Position numbers and translations under genes: made by a program. A stretch of 64,000 nt of DNA from CAUZWH01 sp965224275 (GTDB taxonomy: Bacteria; Pseudomonadota; Alphaproteobacteria; SHVV01), in assembly GCA_965224275.1 (NCBI GenBank), contig CBDCYR010000005.1, positions 1,081,555 through 1,145,554 on the forward strand, in the 5' to 3' direction. Position 1 is the first letter of the stretch, and every line of letters begins with the position of its first letter. Shown one piece after another: positions 55,336-64,000 of this stretch. The notes under the pieces are model-generated. The model was not told the origin of the DNA. It saw only the letters and a list, made by a program, of their open reading frames with translations, and did not search any database.

Positions 55336-56784
55336 GGTCGTGTCCCAGGACGTGGTGTAGGAGTTGTTGGAGCCTCTGTTAGCTGTGGGTAGGCGGCTTG
55401 CCGTAGCGACCGCCGAGAGTCTGGCGTAGGCAAGCCGGCTATCCACAGCGGAGGCCATCGCGGTTCCGGTTTAGGGTTGGGCTAGTGCAAACCAACCTGA
55501 CCCGAAGGAGAACCACGATGACCCAGGACATGATGACCCTGCGCGCGCTTTTGGAGAAGAGCTCCGATGCCGATCTGCTTCGCGAGATGATCGGCTTCAC
55601 GGCCGAGCGGCTGATGGCACTGGAGGTCGAGGGCCTGACCGGCGCCGCTCACGGCGAGCGCTCGGCGGATCGTATCACCCACCGCAACGGCTACCGCGAC
55701 CGGTCCTGGGAGACGCGGGCCGGCACGGTCGAGCTGAAGATCCCGAAGCTGAGGAAGGGGAGCTACTTCCCGGGCTTCCTGGAGCCGCGGCGGATGGCCG
55801 AGAAGGCGCTGGCTGCGGTGATCCAGGAGGCCTACATCCAGGGCGTGTCGACCCGCTCGGTCGACGACCTGGTGCAGGCCATGGGCATGTCGGGCGTCTC
55901 CAAGAGCCAGGTCTCCAGGCTGTGCGGCGAGATCGACGATAAGGTCAACGGCTTCCTCGATCGATCGCTGGAGGGCGACTGGCCCTATCTGTGGCTCGAC
56001 GCAACCTATGTAAAGGTGCGCGAGGCCGGGCGCATCGTCTCGGTCGCGGTGACCGTGGCTGTGGCCGTCAACGACCAGGGCCGCCGCGAGGTCCTGGGCA
56101 TGGCGATCGGCGCGTCTGAGGCCGAGGCCTTCTGGACCGAGTTCCTGCGCTCGCTGGCCCGGCGCGGGCTGCGCGGCGTGAAGCTGGTGATCTCCGACGA
56201 CCACAAGGGCCTGAAGGCCGCCGCGACCCGGATCCTCGGCGCCACATGGCAGCGCTGCCGCGTGCACTTCGCCCGCAACCTGCTGGCCCATGCCGGCCGC
56301 CAGGGCCGGCGCGTCGTCTCCGCCTTCGTCGCCACCGCCTTCGCCCAGGAGGACGCCGACAGCGCGAAGGTCCAGTGGCGCCAGGTCGCCGACCAGCTCA
56401 GGCTCAAGGTGCCCAAGCTGGCAGTTCTCATGGACGAAGCCGAGCACGACGTCCTCGCCTACATGAGCTTCCCCAGGGAGCACCGCCAGAAATTGCACTC
56501 CACAAACCCGATCGAACGGCTCCATGCCGAGGTCAAGCGTCGCACCAACGTCGTCGGTATCTTTCCCAACGAAGCCGCCATCACACGGCTCGTCGGCGCC
56601 ATCCTTCTCGAGCAGAACGACGAGTGGGCCGTCTCAAGGAGATACATGACGCTGGAATCCATCGCTCCGCTGAGCGATGATGTCCCCATCACGCTGCCCA
56701 CCGTGGCAGCCTGAACGTCCCGGCCCTACCCGCCGGGAGCAGCGTAGAGCGCAACGCTCTTACACCACTCCGCGGGACACGATC
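55336..56784 (+). mobile_element. IS256-family element type A, copy 2
   Basis: The 1449-bp element, ends GGTCGTGTCCC / GGGACACGATC, is flanked by the 8-bp duplication TGCTTATG at 55328-55335 and 56785-56792. It is the same length as copy 1 and in the opposite orientation in the window. Removal restores PAS 16 (GRFAYANEAAAEMLGY). Confidence 0.93.
55518..56714 (+). CDS. IS256-family transposase, type A, copy 2
   Basis: The 398-residue DDE transposase appears identical to that at 7699-8895, with WLDATYVKVREAG, ISDDHKGLKAA and NPIERLHAEVKRR. The ATG at 55518 has an AAGGAG site. Intact. Confidence 0.93.
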   Translation: MTQDMMTLRALLEKSSDADLLREMIGFTAERLMALEVEGLTGAAHGERSADRITHRNGYRDRSWETRAGTVELKIPKLRKGSYFPGFLEPRRMAEKALAAVIQEAYIQGVSTRSVDDLVQAMGMSGVSKSQVSRLCGEIDDKVNGFLDRSLEGDWPYLWLDATYVKVREAGRIVSVAVTVAVAVNDQGRREVLGMAIGASEAEAFWTEFLRSLARRGLRGVKLVISDDHKGLKAAATRILGATWQRCRVHFARNLLAHAGRQGRRVVSAFVATAFAQEDADSAKVQWRQVADQLRLKVPKLAVLMDEAEHDVLAYMSFPREHRQKLHSTNPIERLHAEVKRRTNVVGIFPNEAAITRLVGAILLEQNDEWAVSRRYMTLESIAPLSDDVPITLPTVAA

Positions 56785-57269
56785 TGCTTATGCCAACGAA
56801 GCCGCTGCGGAAATGTTGGGCTACACGTTGCAAGAGCTTCTCAAGTTACGAATTCCAGATACCAGCCCGTGGCAAACGATTAAAGCATGGCGATCCCAAT
56901 TCGACGAACTCCGGCGCGTCGGCACAAAAACCGACGAACTCCCACTTCTGCGGCGAGATGGCAGTTCGGTTGCCGTCGAAGTAACCGACAATCACTTCAA
57001 GTTCGGCGAGCGCGAATACATTTTTTCCTACGTTCGCGACATTACCGAGCGCAAGCGGACCGAAAGTGCGCTGCGGCTCACACAGTTTGCCGTTCACAAC
57101 GCCTCCGACGGCATTATCTGGACCGGGCGTGACGGCGAGTTTGCGTACGCGAACGAAGCAGCGGCGCGTTTGCTTGGCTACGAGAGCGGCTCCGAAATTA
57201 CCGGATTGAACGTTACCGACATCAACCCAGTGCAGACACAGCGAAGCTGGGAGCGCCTATTTGAGGAAA
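56785..57269 (+). pseudogene. Giant PAS kinase, segment 4 (PAS 16 end and PAS 17)
   Basis: The sequence AYANEAAAEMLGYTLQELLK to FSYVRDITERKRTESAL completes PAS 16. PAS 17 follows (AVHNASDGIIWTGRDGEFAY) and is cut after RSWERLFEE by an IS1595 element at the 8-bp target TGAGGAAA. Confidence 0.83.
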
Positions 57270-58308
57270 ACTGGGTATCCACTTCGCTCTCGTATCCCCT
57301 ACATTTGGTTTCCGAGGCTGCGATGACCGCCGACTAGGCCCTTGTAGGGGACCGGCTCGTGCTGCACCGCCTGCTGGAGCAGTCGGAAGAAAAGCAGGCC
57401 ACGAGCCTGCGAACGGCGGCGATTGAATCGGAAAGTGAACTCGTCGAGATAGTAGTCGAGATGGTCGGCATCGATGGCACCATGGTGGATGCCCAGCCAC
57501 CAGCGATCAAGCAGAGCGGCCACGCGATGCACTCGTGGCATGACGATGTGGGCCGGGTCGCCACTGGCGGAAATGGATCTCGGCTGGTGGTCATAGCCTT
57601 GGTTCGCCAGACCACTGTAGGCTGACCAGCCATCGGTTCGGACGGTCGCGCCAGGCGCCACGGTTGTTTGGACAAACGGGATCAGGCTCCTCGCAGCCAC
57701 ATCCTCGACGCGGCTCATTCGGATCCGGCCAGTGCCCCGCCCTCGGACTTCCGCCGCAATCGCGACGATCGACTTGGTCTTCGTCTGTCGCCCCACGACG
57801 CCGGTTTCCCGGCCGCCCACATAGGTTTCGTCCACCTCGACCGCGCCGCCCAGGAGATCACGCCCCGGCCTCACCATGGCGCGCCGCAACTTGTGCAGCC
57901 AAGCCCAGGCGGTCTGATAACTGCCCAGGCCAAGAATGCGTTGCAGGCCGAGCGCACTGACCCCGTGCTTCTGGTTGGTCACGTACCACATCGCCTGGAA
58001 CCAAAGGCGCAATGGCTTTCGAGTGCCCTCGAAGATCGTCCCCGCCGTCACCGATGTTTGACGCTGACACCGGTTGCATCGCAACTGACCCCGCGCCGTC
58101 GGCCAGGCGTCGGTTCCGCAGCAAGACGGGCATCGAAAACCTTCCGGCCAACGAACACGCCCAAGAAACTCCGCACACGCCGTCTCCGACACGAACCACG
58201 CGTCGAATTCAGTCAGGGTGCGCGGGTAGTCGACCCCGCCTTCGGGATGGGATGCCGGGTTCGCCATCCCAACATATTGACATCACGAGAGCGAAGTGGA
58301 TACCCTAT
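57270..58308 (-). mobile_element. IS1595-family element (ISXO2-like)
   Basis: Perfect inverted repeats GGGTATCCACTTCGCTCTCG and CGAGAGCGAAGTGGATACCC lie within 3 bp of the borders. The 8-bp target duplication TGAGGAAA is at 57262-57269 and 58309-58316. Removal joins RSWERLFEE to IKRHSALTSEL in frame. Confidence 0.88.
57299..58267 (-). CDS. IS1595-family transposase
   Basis: The 322-residue protein has an N-terminal zinc-ribbon (CPSCCGTDAWPTARGQLRCN) and an ISXO2-like DDE domain. The motifs are the first Asp/Glu in AVEVDETYVGGRETG, Asp in TVRTDGWSAYSGLANQGY, and a C-terminal HLDYYLDEFTFRFNRRRSQA. Full length and apparently intact. A long frame on the opposite strand across this gene is a shadow that happens to join the kinase frame. 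Confidence 0.93.
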   Translation of the reverse strand: MANPASHPEGGVDYPRTLTEFDAWFVSETACAEFLGRVRWPEGFRCPSCCGTDAWPTARGQLRCNRCQRQTSVTAGTIFEGTRKPLRLWFQAMWYVTNQKHGVSALGLQRILGLGSYQTAWAWLHKLRRAMVRPGRDLLGGAVEVDETYVGGRETGVVGRQTKTKSIVAIAAEVRGRGTGRIRMSRVEDVAARSLIPFVQTTVAPGATVRTDGWSAYSGLANQGYDHQPRSISASGDPAHIVMPRVHRVAALLDRWWLGIHHGAIDADHLDYYLDEFTFRFNRRRSQARGLLFFRLLQQAVQHEPVPYKGLVGGHRSLGNQM

Positions 58309-59959
58309 TGAGGAAATTAAGCGCCATAGCGCGCTGACGTCCGAGCTTCGCTTTAGGACAAAGGATGGCGGCCTGATACCGGTCGAAATAACCGATAACT
58401 ATTTCGTTTACGAGGACCGCGAGTACATCTTCGCGTTTTTCCGCGACATAACCGAGCGTAGGCGAACCGAAGATGCGCTGAGGTTGACTCAATTTTCGGT
58501 TGATAACGCGGCCGGCGCTGTGTTTTGGGCCCGAGCCGACGGCAGCCTGTCCTACGTGAACGCGGCGGCTTGCCAGTTATTGGATTATGGGGCTGACGAA
58601 TATCAATCCCTCCACATCTCCGACATCGACCCCCACATGACACGGGAGCTCTGGCGCGAACGTTTTGCCGAAGTACGCGCGGATCCTCAGGTCAGCACGA
58701 CGGAAGTCACGCTCCGCGCTAAGTCGGGAAAGCTTATTCCTGCGGAGATAACCGACAACTACATTAAGTTTGACGATCAGGAATATATATTTGCGTTCGC
58801 GGTCGATATCTCCGAGCGTAAAGCCGCCGAAGCTGAGCTGCGGGAACGCGAGCAACAACTCGAAAGCGTAACGCGCAATATTCCAGGTAGCGTCTTTCAG
58901 CGCCGAGCGGCGCCCGATGGAACAATCGATTTTCCGTACGTAAGCGCCGGATCCAAGCTCGTCTGGGGGGTTGACCCCGAGGCCGTGGAGAAGAATCCCG
59001 ATGCATTTATGGACATCCTCCATCCGGAAGATCGTAAGGAACTGGAGGTAAGGGCTCGCGAATCGGCAAAGGATCTGACGCCGTTAGATCTGGAACTCCG
59101 CGCGTTTGGTCCGGACGGCGAAACTCGCTGGGCGCGCGTGCGGTCGAGCCCCCGTCGGCTAGAGGACGGTTCGGTCATTTGGGACGGCGTTTCATTGGAC
59201 GAAACCGAGCGCAAGCTCGCCGAACAACAGGTGCGGGAGCACGAATCACAACTGGCTCATATCATGCGGGTGACAACGATGGGCGAGATGGCGACCGCGT
59301 TGGCACACGAACTCGGCCAACCGCTCAACGCTATTGCCAACTATACCCGGGGCTGCGTCCGGCGACTGCAGAGCGGCACGTGGGATCGAGATGAGATCAC
59401 TCATGCGATGGAACAAGCATGCGAACAAGCCGAACGCGCCGCGCTCGTTGTCCGCGATATAGCCGAGTTCATCAGAGGATCGGAACCCGAGCGGATCCCG
59501 TGCGATGTAAATGAAATTGTTGGATCCGCGCGGAATCTCGCAGCCGCCGAGGCAAACGATAAAGGTGTTCGTATTGCGGTTCGCCTCGCAAAGTCGTTGC
59601 CGCCAGTGGTGGTCGATTCGATTCAAATTGAACAGGTTCTGCTCAACCTAATGCGCAACGGTATCGAAGCGATGAGCGAGGGATGGTCGGGCCCAGGCTT
59701 GATTACGGTGCGTACGGCCTTGTTGGAAGGCGGTTTCGTGCGCATTGACGTTCGCGACAGTGGCCCGCCGGCGAATGCCGACAATATCGAGGAAATGTTT
59801 GAAGCCTTTCACAGCACAAAGGTCGACGGTATGGGGATGGGCCTCGCCATAAGCCGCACAATTGTTGAGGCTCACGAAGGTCAGTTGTGGGCGACCCCAA
59901 ATAACAAACGGGGCTTGACGTTCCACTTCACGCTGCCAGTCGAGCAGCAGAGGAACTAA
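58309..59959 (+). pseudogene. Giant PAS kinase, segment 5 (PAS 17 end to kinase core)
   Basis: The end of PAS 17 (ELRFRTKDGGLIPVEITDNY) is followed by PAS 18, then a PAS_3-like domain (SVFQRRAAPDGTIDFPYVSA, FMDILHPEDRKELEVRA). The histidine kinase comes next: H-box with phospho-acceptor His in ALAHELGQPLNAIANY, then HATPase_c motifs LLNLMRNGIEAM, IDVRDSGPPANADN and GMGMGLAISRTIVEAHEGQ. This is the FixL/DctB-type HK4 group. The part is complete and ends with TAA one base before the response regulator. Confidence 0.88.
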
Positions 59960-59960
59960 C

Positions 59961-60593
59961 ATGGAAGAAGTTCAGAAAACTGCGACTGTATCGATCGTCG
60001 ATGATGACGATGCCGGTCGCGAGTCACTTCGTTGGCTCATCGAATCGGTGGGCCTGAAAGTGGAGGCCTACGCCTCACCTATAGAGTTCCTCGAGCAATT
60101 CGATGGGAGCCTTCCCGGCTGTCTTGTTCTCGACATTAGGCTCCCCAAGATTAGCGGCCTCGACGTCCTCCAGACGGTACGAGAACGCGGCATCGAAACG
60201 CCTGCGATCATGATTACTGCATTTGGAGATGTGCCGATGGCGGTTCGAGCAATGAAGAACGGAGCGGTTGATTTTCTTCAAAAGCCCTTTAACGACCAGG
60301 AACTTCTCGATCGTATTCAACAGAGCATCGAGGATGATGGCCGCCTGCGCGAAATCGATCGCGAACGCAGCGAAATACGCAATCGTCTCGACAAGTTAAC
60401 GACGCGCGAACGGGAGGTGTTGGATCGACTGGTCCAGGGCAAACAGAACAAACAAATTGCCCGTGAGATGGATATCAGCCCTAAAACGGTCGAGGCGCAT
60501 CGGGCGAAGGTTATGGAGAAGATGAGTGCCGAGTCGCTCGTCAAACTGGTTCAGATGGTAACCTCTCTCGAGGTGAACCAGTCCGACGCCTAG
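59961..60593 (+). CDS. FixJ/NarL-type response regulator
   Basis: The 210-residue regulator has an N-terminal receiver domain (acidic pocket IVDDDDAGR, phospho-acceptor D58 in LVLDIRLPKISG, T86 in MITAFGD, K108 in FLQKPF) and a C-terminal LuxR helix-turn-helix (LTTREREVLDRLVQGKQNKQ, IAREMDISPKTVEAHRAKVM). It belongs to the FixJ/TtrR group and would activate transcription when phosphorylated. The ATG is 1 bp after the kinase stop; the ribosome-binding site (AGAGGAAC) lies inside the kinase gene. Because the kinase is broken, the regulator may now be an orphan. Confidence 0.93.
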   Translation: MEEVQKTATVSIVDDDDAGRESLRWLIESVGLKVEAYASPIEFLEQFDGSLPGCLVLDIRLPKISGLDVLQTVRERGIETPAIMITAFGDVPMAVRAMKNGAVDFLQKPFNDQELLDRIQQSIEDDGRLREIDRERSEIRNRLDKLTTREREVLDRLVQGKQNKQIAREMDISPKTVEAHRAKVMEKMSAESLVKLVQMVTSLEVNQSDA

Positions 60594-60675
60594 AGGCGGG
60601 TTGGACGGTCGGATGTCCCTCTTCACCTCCTCGACATTCGCCGTTGCCCGTTGTCCGCGATAGGCCCGCTCGACT

Positions 60676-61374
60676 TCAGGCGGCCGATTTCACGCGAACA
60701 TGGATGTCGTCGTACATGAACAAAAACATATCGAGGGTGTCCTCTACCGTTCTCAGGACCAGGTGCCGGTCTTCTTCGGTTGGCGCGAATTCATCGAGCA
60801 GATTGACACCAACGCTCGAGTGTTCTTTGTCAGCCTCTTGGTGGACGATAAAAAACTCAAGCGCTTCGTCATCAAGGCCGTAGTGGGTGCGGAGCGCCTC
60901 AGCCCGATTCATTCCTTCCGTCGGGACCGGTGCTTCGCCAGCCAGCATATGTGCTGATACACCTTCAAGAAAACTACGGCCGCAGATCTCGCTCATGAAG
61001 GCTTTGAAGGCGATGGCGCCCGCACAGTATTCCGTGTTCCACATTTGTTCCGGAGTAATGCCGAGCGCTTCGCCAAATTGGCAGTAGAGCTTCCAATGCG
61101 CCCGACCGCCGGCATAGAGACGGCCGGTTCCTTCCTCGTAGACCACCTCGGCAATCATCGATCGCCAAGTCGGCTCCGGGCAGACGACATATAGTCGGCC
61201 GTGGTAGTTGTGATTGTGTAGCGGAATGATGCCGTTCTGTTGCACCAGAATTCGAACTTGATCGAGGTTCAGCGCTCCCGCGACGAGATCCGCCCAAACA
61301 GGATGCTGGAAATAGGGCTTGCGCTTGTGGATGGCCGCAACTTCCTCGAGCACGGCTTGGGTTCCTAACGTCAT
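60676..61374 (-). CDS. TenA/PqqC-fold (haem-oxygenase-like) protein
   Basis: The 232-residue all-helical protein begins MTLGTQAVLEEVAAIHKRKP. It has the PqqC/TenA-like HNHNYHGRLYVVCPEPTWRS, EEGTGRLYAGGRAHWKLYCQ and FFIVHQEADKEHSSVGVNLL. The His/Glu ligands (for example E in VVYEEGTG, H in IVHQEADKEHS) suggest an iron-dependent oxidase or oxygenase of the haem-oxygenase-like superfamily. ATG 61374 has a GAGGAC site; an ATG five codons earlier is possible. The small gene at 61533 lies upstream on the same strand and may be part of the same unit. Substrate unknown. Confidence 0.72.
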   Translation of the reverse strand: MTLGTQAVLEEVAAIHKRKPYFQHPVWADLVAGALNLDQVRILVQQNGIIPLHNHNYHGRLYVVCPEPTWRSMIAEVVYEEGTGRLYAGGRAHWKLYCQFGEALGITPEQMWNTEYCAGAIAFKAFMSEICGRSFLEGVSAHMLAGEAPVPTEGMNRAEALRTHYGLDDEALEFFIVHQEADKEHSSVGVNLLDEFAPTEEDRHLVLRTVEDTLDMFLFMYDDIHVRVKSAA

Positions 61375-61532
61375 TTTCTTCGTCCTCATTTCTTGCCGCA
61401 CAGTGGGATCGGCCCTCATCGATCCGCAACTTGGCCAACGGCGTTCGGAAGCATTTATGGATCCTGATACCGAACGCGCCGAGCCCGCCTCACGCTGCGT
61501 TCGTTAACGAGGTGCGCCGGATCGCTGCGTAG

Positions 61533-61778
61533 CTAACGCAGCTTGCCATAACGAACGGCCAAGCCATTCCGTTCGAGCAATGCCATTACGCCCAGTACCA
61601 GGTTGTACTGAATCTGGCGCGCCGGAAAAAACACCCGCTCGAACTCATTGCGTTCGTCGAGCGTGACAATTCCGTGGCCCTCGGGCAACTCCACTGTGGC
61701 GCCGCTGTTACACGCGGCGCGGCAGCTCTCGAAGTAATAGTTCCAGGACTCTGTCATGTCCTCACTGGATCGCGACAT
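61533..61778 (-). CDS. Small hypothetical protein
   Basis: The 81-residue protein (MTESWNYYFESCRAACNSGA, RNEFERVFFPARQIQYNLVL, GVMALLERNGLAVRYGKLR) has three aromatic-rich stretches and three cysteines. No family recognised. It lies 160 bp upstream of the TenA/PqqC-fold gene on the same strand, so it may be co-transcribed. Confidence 0.5.
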   Translation of the reverse strand: MSRSSEDMTESWNYYFESCRAACNSGATVELPEGHGIVTLDERNEFERVFFPARQIQYNLVLGVMALLERNGLAVRYGKLR

Positions 61779-61867
61779 TGATGTCGCTTAACCGCATTAT
61801 CACCCGGTCGAGGGAGATTCTCCAATCGGTTTGTTGTGATGTACGGAAACCGCCGAGTTTTGCGCAT

Positions 61868-63763
61868 CTATGGGAGGCGGTAGACCTCAACGGTGCCAGC
61901 TAATCCGCGTAGAGCCTTTGCACCAAGCTCTTCCAACGGCTCACCCGCGGACGCCGCCGTCGCCGCACTCGCCAGAACCACAACGTCTTCCTCCTGCTGA
62001 AGATCGGCGGCCAAGCGCTCCAATCGTTCTGCCACATTGACGGTATCGCCGATGAGTGTGTAGTTGACGCGGCTCGACGATCCAATGTTTCCCACCACCG
62101 CAGGACCGGTGTTGATACCGATTCTTACTTGGATTGGAGCGTCGCCGCGATCGGCTCGGAACTTATTGTCAGATGCGACCGCGGCCTGGACTGCACGTGC
62201 GGCGCGTATTGCGCGCTTGGCATGATCGGGTTGTTCGTCCGGCGCGCCCCAGAAAGCCATCACACTATCACCGATGAACTTGTCGACGGTGCCGCCTTCA
62301 GCTTCGATTCGCGTCGACAGCAGGTCGAAATGTTCGTTTAGCAAGTCCGCAACCTCGGCGGCGGTGAGCCTCTGTGAGAGAGCGCCAAACCCGCGGATGT
62401 CGGTAAACATGACGGTCACCTGACGTTCGCGGGTGGCGATCACTTCGGTGTCGCCGCTCTGCATCAAGCGAAGAACCAGCGATTTCGGGACGTACATCTC
62501 GAACCAGCGCAGCGCCACCATCATGGCATTGAACGCGTGCCCAGCATTGGCAAGCTCGCGCAGCCGACTATCAGGAACGTTGGGTGCGTTCGCGAAATCG
62601 AGATTGCGCAACGATTCGGCGGCGTCTGCGAGTTGGCCAATGCGGCGGGTCATACGCCGCCCAAGCCACAGCGCCAAGCCAACCGACACGACCAAAATCA
62701 TGAACCCCACAACCGCCGTCGTGAACAAACGAACCGTCGGCGCCTCAACGTCTTCCCGCCGAAATTGCTGAACCAGGGTCCATGGAGCTGATCCATAGCC
62801 AGCTATGCGGCGCGTGATCAGGATGTATTCGGGTCGCTGATCCTTGGGAACCGACAACACCGATGACGATTCGACGCGTCGGTTGAAGCGATCGGTCGGC
62901 CTGTCTTCCTCGACGTCGCCCGTCGCCAGCATGGTCAATACCGGATCGTCGAGTGCGCCAAGTCGCGGTAGGGGAATTTCTTTATCTAATTTCAGTGACT
63001 TAACCCAAGCGCGGCTCGTCATTTGCGGGTGGGCTAGGACGCGGTCATTACCGTACAGCACGAATACCGGCGCTTCCCTATCATTGAGAGAAAGCTCCGA
63101 TACGAAACTCACGATCCGACTAAGTTCAACGTAGATGCCGACCATGCCGATAAATTGGCTGCCTTTTCGCACCGGCGCGGCGAATGGCAAAAGTGGTTGC
63201 GCGAGTTCTGGCTGCCAGGTGATGGGCCCCCAACCGGGTCCTTTGGCCGTGAATTTCATGGCGCGAACGAAATTAGGGTCGTTGCTGTTATCAGCTTCAA
63301 CCTCCTCGAACCCACCATCCTCGCTGCGATTTACGATAACGGTGCGATAATCGCGCCCGCTATAGAACGCACCACTTATCTGGGGTGCGCCGATCACCAC
63401 CCCCCGCAACAAGTCTCGCACCTGCTGCTTATCCGAGAGATTAATTCGCCCCTCTTCAATCGCGAGCGCGACCCCAACAGCTATCCCTTCGGTGGGCTTA
63501 AGGAGATCTCGGATATGCGTCTCGATGGTATCAAGACGGTAGTTTGCGGCATCGTGCATGAGTTCAAAAGTGTTACGTCCGGCGCTGACCAAGCCAAGAT
63601 ACAGGACGCTCGCGACAGCGAGCGCGACCAACCCACCAAAACCGGCCACGAGCAGGATTGCGATAGGGAGGCGGTACTTTACCGGTGGCTCCACGACCCG
63701 CAGTTGGTCCGGGCTGGGTAGTTGCGCGGCGGCTGAACTAACTTCTGGAGCCCCGCTCATCAA
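61868..63763 (-). CDS. Membrane-bound class III adenylate/guanylate cyclase with extracellular sensor
   Basis: The 631-residue protein has transmembrane helix 1 (LPIAILLVAGFGGLVALAVA), a periplasmic Cache-type sensor of about 280 residues, transmembrane helix 2 (TAVVGFMILVVSVGLALWLG), a HAMP-like linker and a C-terminal cyclase (about 450-631). Catalytic features are the metal-binding Asp in MFTDIRGFGALS and GDSVMAFWGAPDE, the adenine-specifying Lys in TVDKFIGDS with the Thr/Asp in NYTLIGDTVN, and the transition-state Asn/Arg in VNVAERLERL. These suggest cAMP rather than cGMP. Intact, a stand-alone gene. Confidence 0.9.
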   Translation of the reverse strand: MMSGAPEVSSAAAQLPSPDQLRVVEPPVKYRLPIAILLVAGFGGLVALAVASVLYLGLVSAGRNTFELMHDAANYRLDTIETHIRDLLKPTEGIAVGVALAIEEGRINLSDKQQVRDLLRGVVIGAPQISGAFYSGRDYRTVIVNRSEDGGFEEVEADNSNDPNFVRAMKFTAKGPGWGPITWQPELAQPLLPFAAPVRKGSQFIGMVGIYVELSRIVSFVSELSLNDREAPVFVLYGNDRVLAHPQMTSRAWVKSLKLDKEIPLPRLGALDDPVLTMLATGDVEEDRPTDRFNRRVESSSVLSVPKDQRPEYILITRRIAGYGSAPWTLVQQFRREDVEAPTVRLFTTAVVGFMILVVSVGLALWLGRRMTRRIGQLADAAESLRNLDFANAPNVPDSRLRELANAGHAFNAMMVALRWFEMYVPKSLVLRLMQSGDTEVIATRERQVTVMFTDIRGFGALSQRLTAAEVADLLNEHFDLLSTRIEAEGGTVDKFIGDSVMAFWGAPDEQPDHAKRAIRAARAVQAAVASDNKFRADRGDAPIQVRIGINTGPAVVGNIGSSSRVNYTLIGDTVNVAERLERLAADLQQEEDVVVLASAATAASAGEPLEELGAKALRGLAGTVEVYRLP

Positions 63764-63951
63764 ACTCTCTTCATCAGCTATCTAATGCATCCCAACAACC
63801 CGTCGTCGCACTGTTTGGCGCGTGCGTGTTGCTTGCCCAGAGGCGGAGAGCGGAAGGTATTGACTATAGATGGTGATTCGGGCCCGGCCTGCAATGAGTT
63901 CCGAGCGGCAAATCGGATAAGAGAAATGATAACGGCTGCGAACCCGTCAAA

Positions 63952-64000
63952 TTAGCGGCGATATTTGCCGATCTTGGTACTGTCGTAGATCGTGAATTCG
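63952..64000 (-). CDS. C-terminal end of a gene running off the window
   Basis: The last 15 codons (EFTIYDSTKIGKYRR, then TAA) are open to the window edge. Their composition looks coding. The gene cannot be identified from so little. Confidence 0.3.
   Translation of the reverse strand, partial: EFTIYDSTKIGKYRR

Larger units (their letters stand above)
48201..59959 (+). pseudogene. Giant sensor histidine kinase with 19 PAS domains, interrupted by three insertion sequences
   Basis: Removing IS256-B, IS256-A and IS1595 with one copy of each target duplication, and one extra base near 50555, leaves 7,851 nt, or exactly 2,617 codons. The only remaining defect is a TAG at 52147-52149. The protein is cytosolic (no signal or membrane segment). 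Nineteen PAS domains of about 125 residues, each ending in (D)ITERKR-type linkers, precede a histidine kinase core: H-box MATALAHELGQPLNAIANY, N-box QVLLNLMRNGIEAM, G-box GMGMGLAISRTIVEAHEGQL. PAS 1-4 are of an EGSIEGILIRRG type. Later ones alternate a SEARYRS type and a TQFAVD...RPDGRFAYAN type, showing module duplication. It pairs with the FixJ-like regulator 1 bp downstream. The kinase core could only be produced from an internal start. Confidence 0.85.

Noticed and set aside
57668..58308. Apparent N-terminal extension of the kinase frame across the IS1595 element
   Set aside because: It is antisense to the IS1595 transposase; the target duplication and inverted repeats show that the kinase sequence resumes at 58309.

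Overview
The window is a GC-rich, extremely insertion-sequence-rich stretch of what looks like an alphaproteobacterial genome. The evidence is the protein families: a YejA-type ABC solute-binding protein, a FixJ-like regulator beside a PAS-rich kinase, class III cyclases, and IS families common in Rhodospirillales and Rhizobiales. I cannot assign a genus. The number of interrupted, frameshifted and truncated genes suggests a genome or island undergoing IS proliferation and gene decay. Whether it is chromosomal or plasmid cannot be told.

Positions 1-26,900 are a mosaic of accessory gene remnants separated by mobile elements. They include a serine recombinase fragment, an IS21 element (copy A), a truncated DUF4143 ATPase, an integrase stub, ISNCY fragments, an intact peptide ABC solute-binding protein, IS256-A, an ISAs1-like element with a DruA-like domain, a secreted M23 peptidase, and then a run of defence-like genes. 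That run holds a NucS/DUF91-like nuclease coupled to a DUF262 remnant, a methyltransferase fragment, a HigBA pair followed by two tandem paralogues, a DUF6602-like nuclease with two internal stops, an AbiV-like gene split by IS256-B, and a DUF3775 protein.

Positions 26,900-35,700 are almost entirely mobile DNA: IS21 copy B (inverted relative to copy A), IS110, two separate pieces of group II introns, rearranged IS21 remnants and a broken second IS110-type element. Positions 35,870-41,880 hold a SLAM (DUF560) outer-membrane protein and the remains of its probable surface-lipoprotein substrate, the latter cut by IS21 copy C.

From 42,000 to the end the DNA looks more like ordinary chromosome and seems less GC-rich. 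It carries an S24-type repressor, a FecR-domain protein, a glutathione S-transferase, a YihY/BrkB membrane protein, a soluble transhydrogenase (SthA), small membrane proteins, a TenA/PqqC-fold protein and a membrane adenylate/guanylate cyclase.

The most striking object is at 48,201-59,959: a single sensor kinase of about 2,616 residues with 19 PAS domains when three insertion sequences are removed at their target duplications. It also carries one 1-nt frameshift and one in-frame TAG. Its FixJ-like response regulator follows 1 bp downstream and is intact. The arithmetic of removing the three elements, one copy of each duplication and the extra base gives exactly 2,617 codons, which supports the reconstruction.
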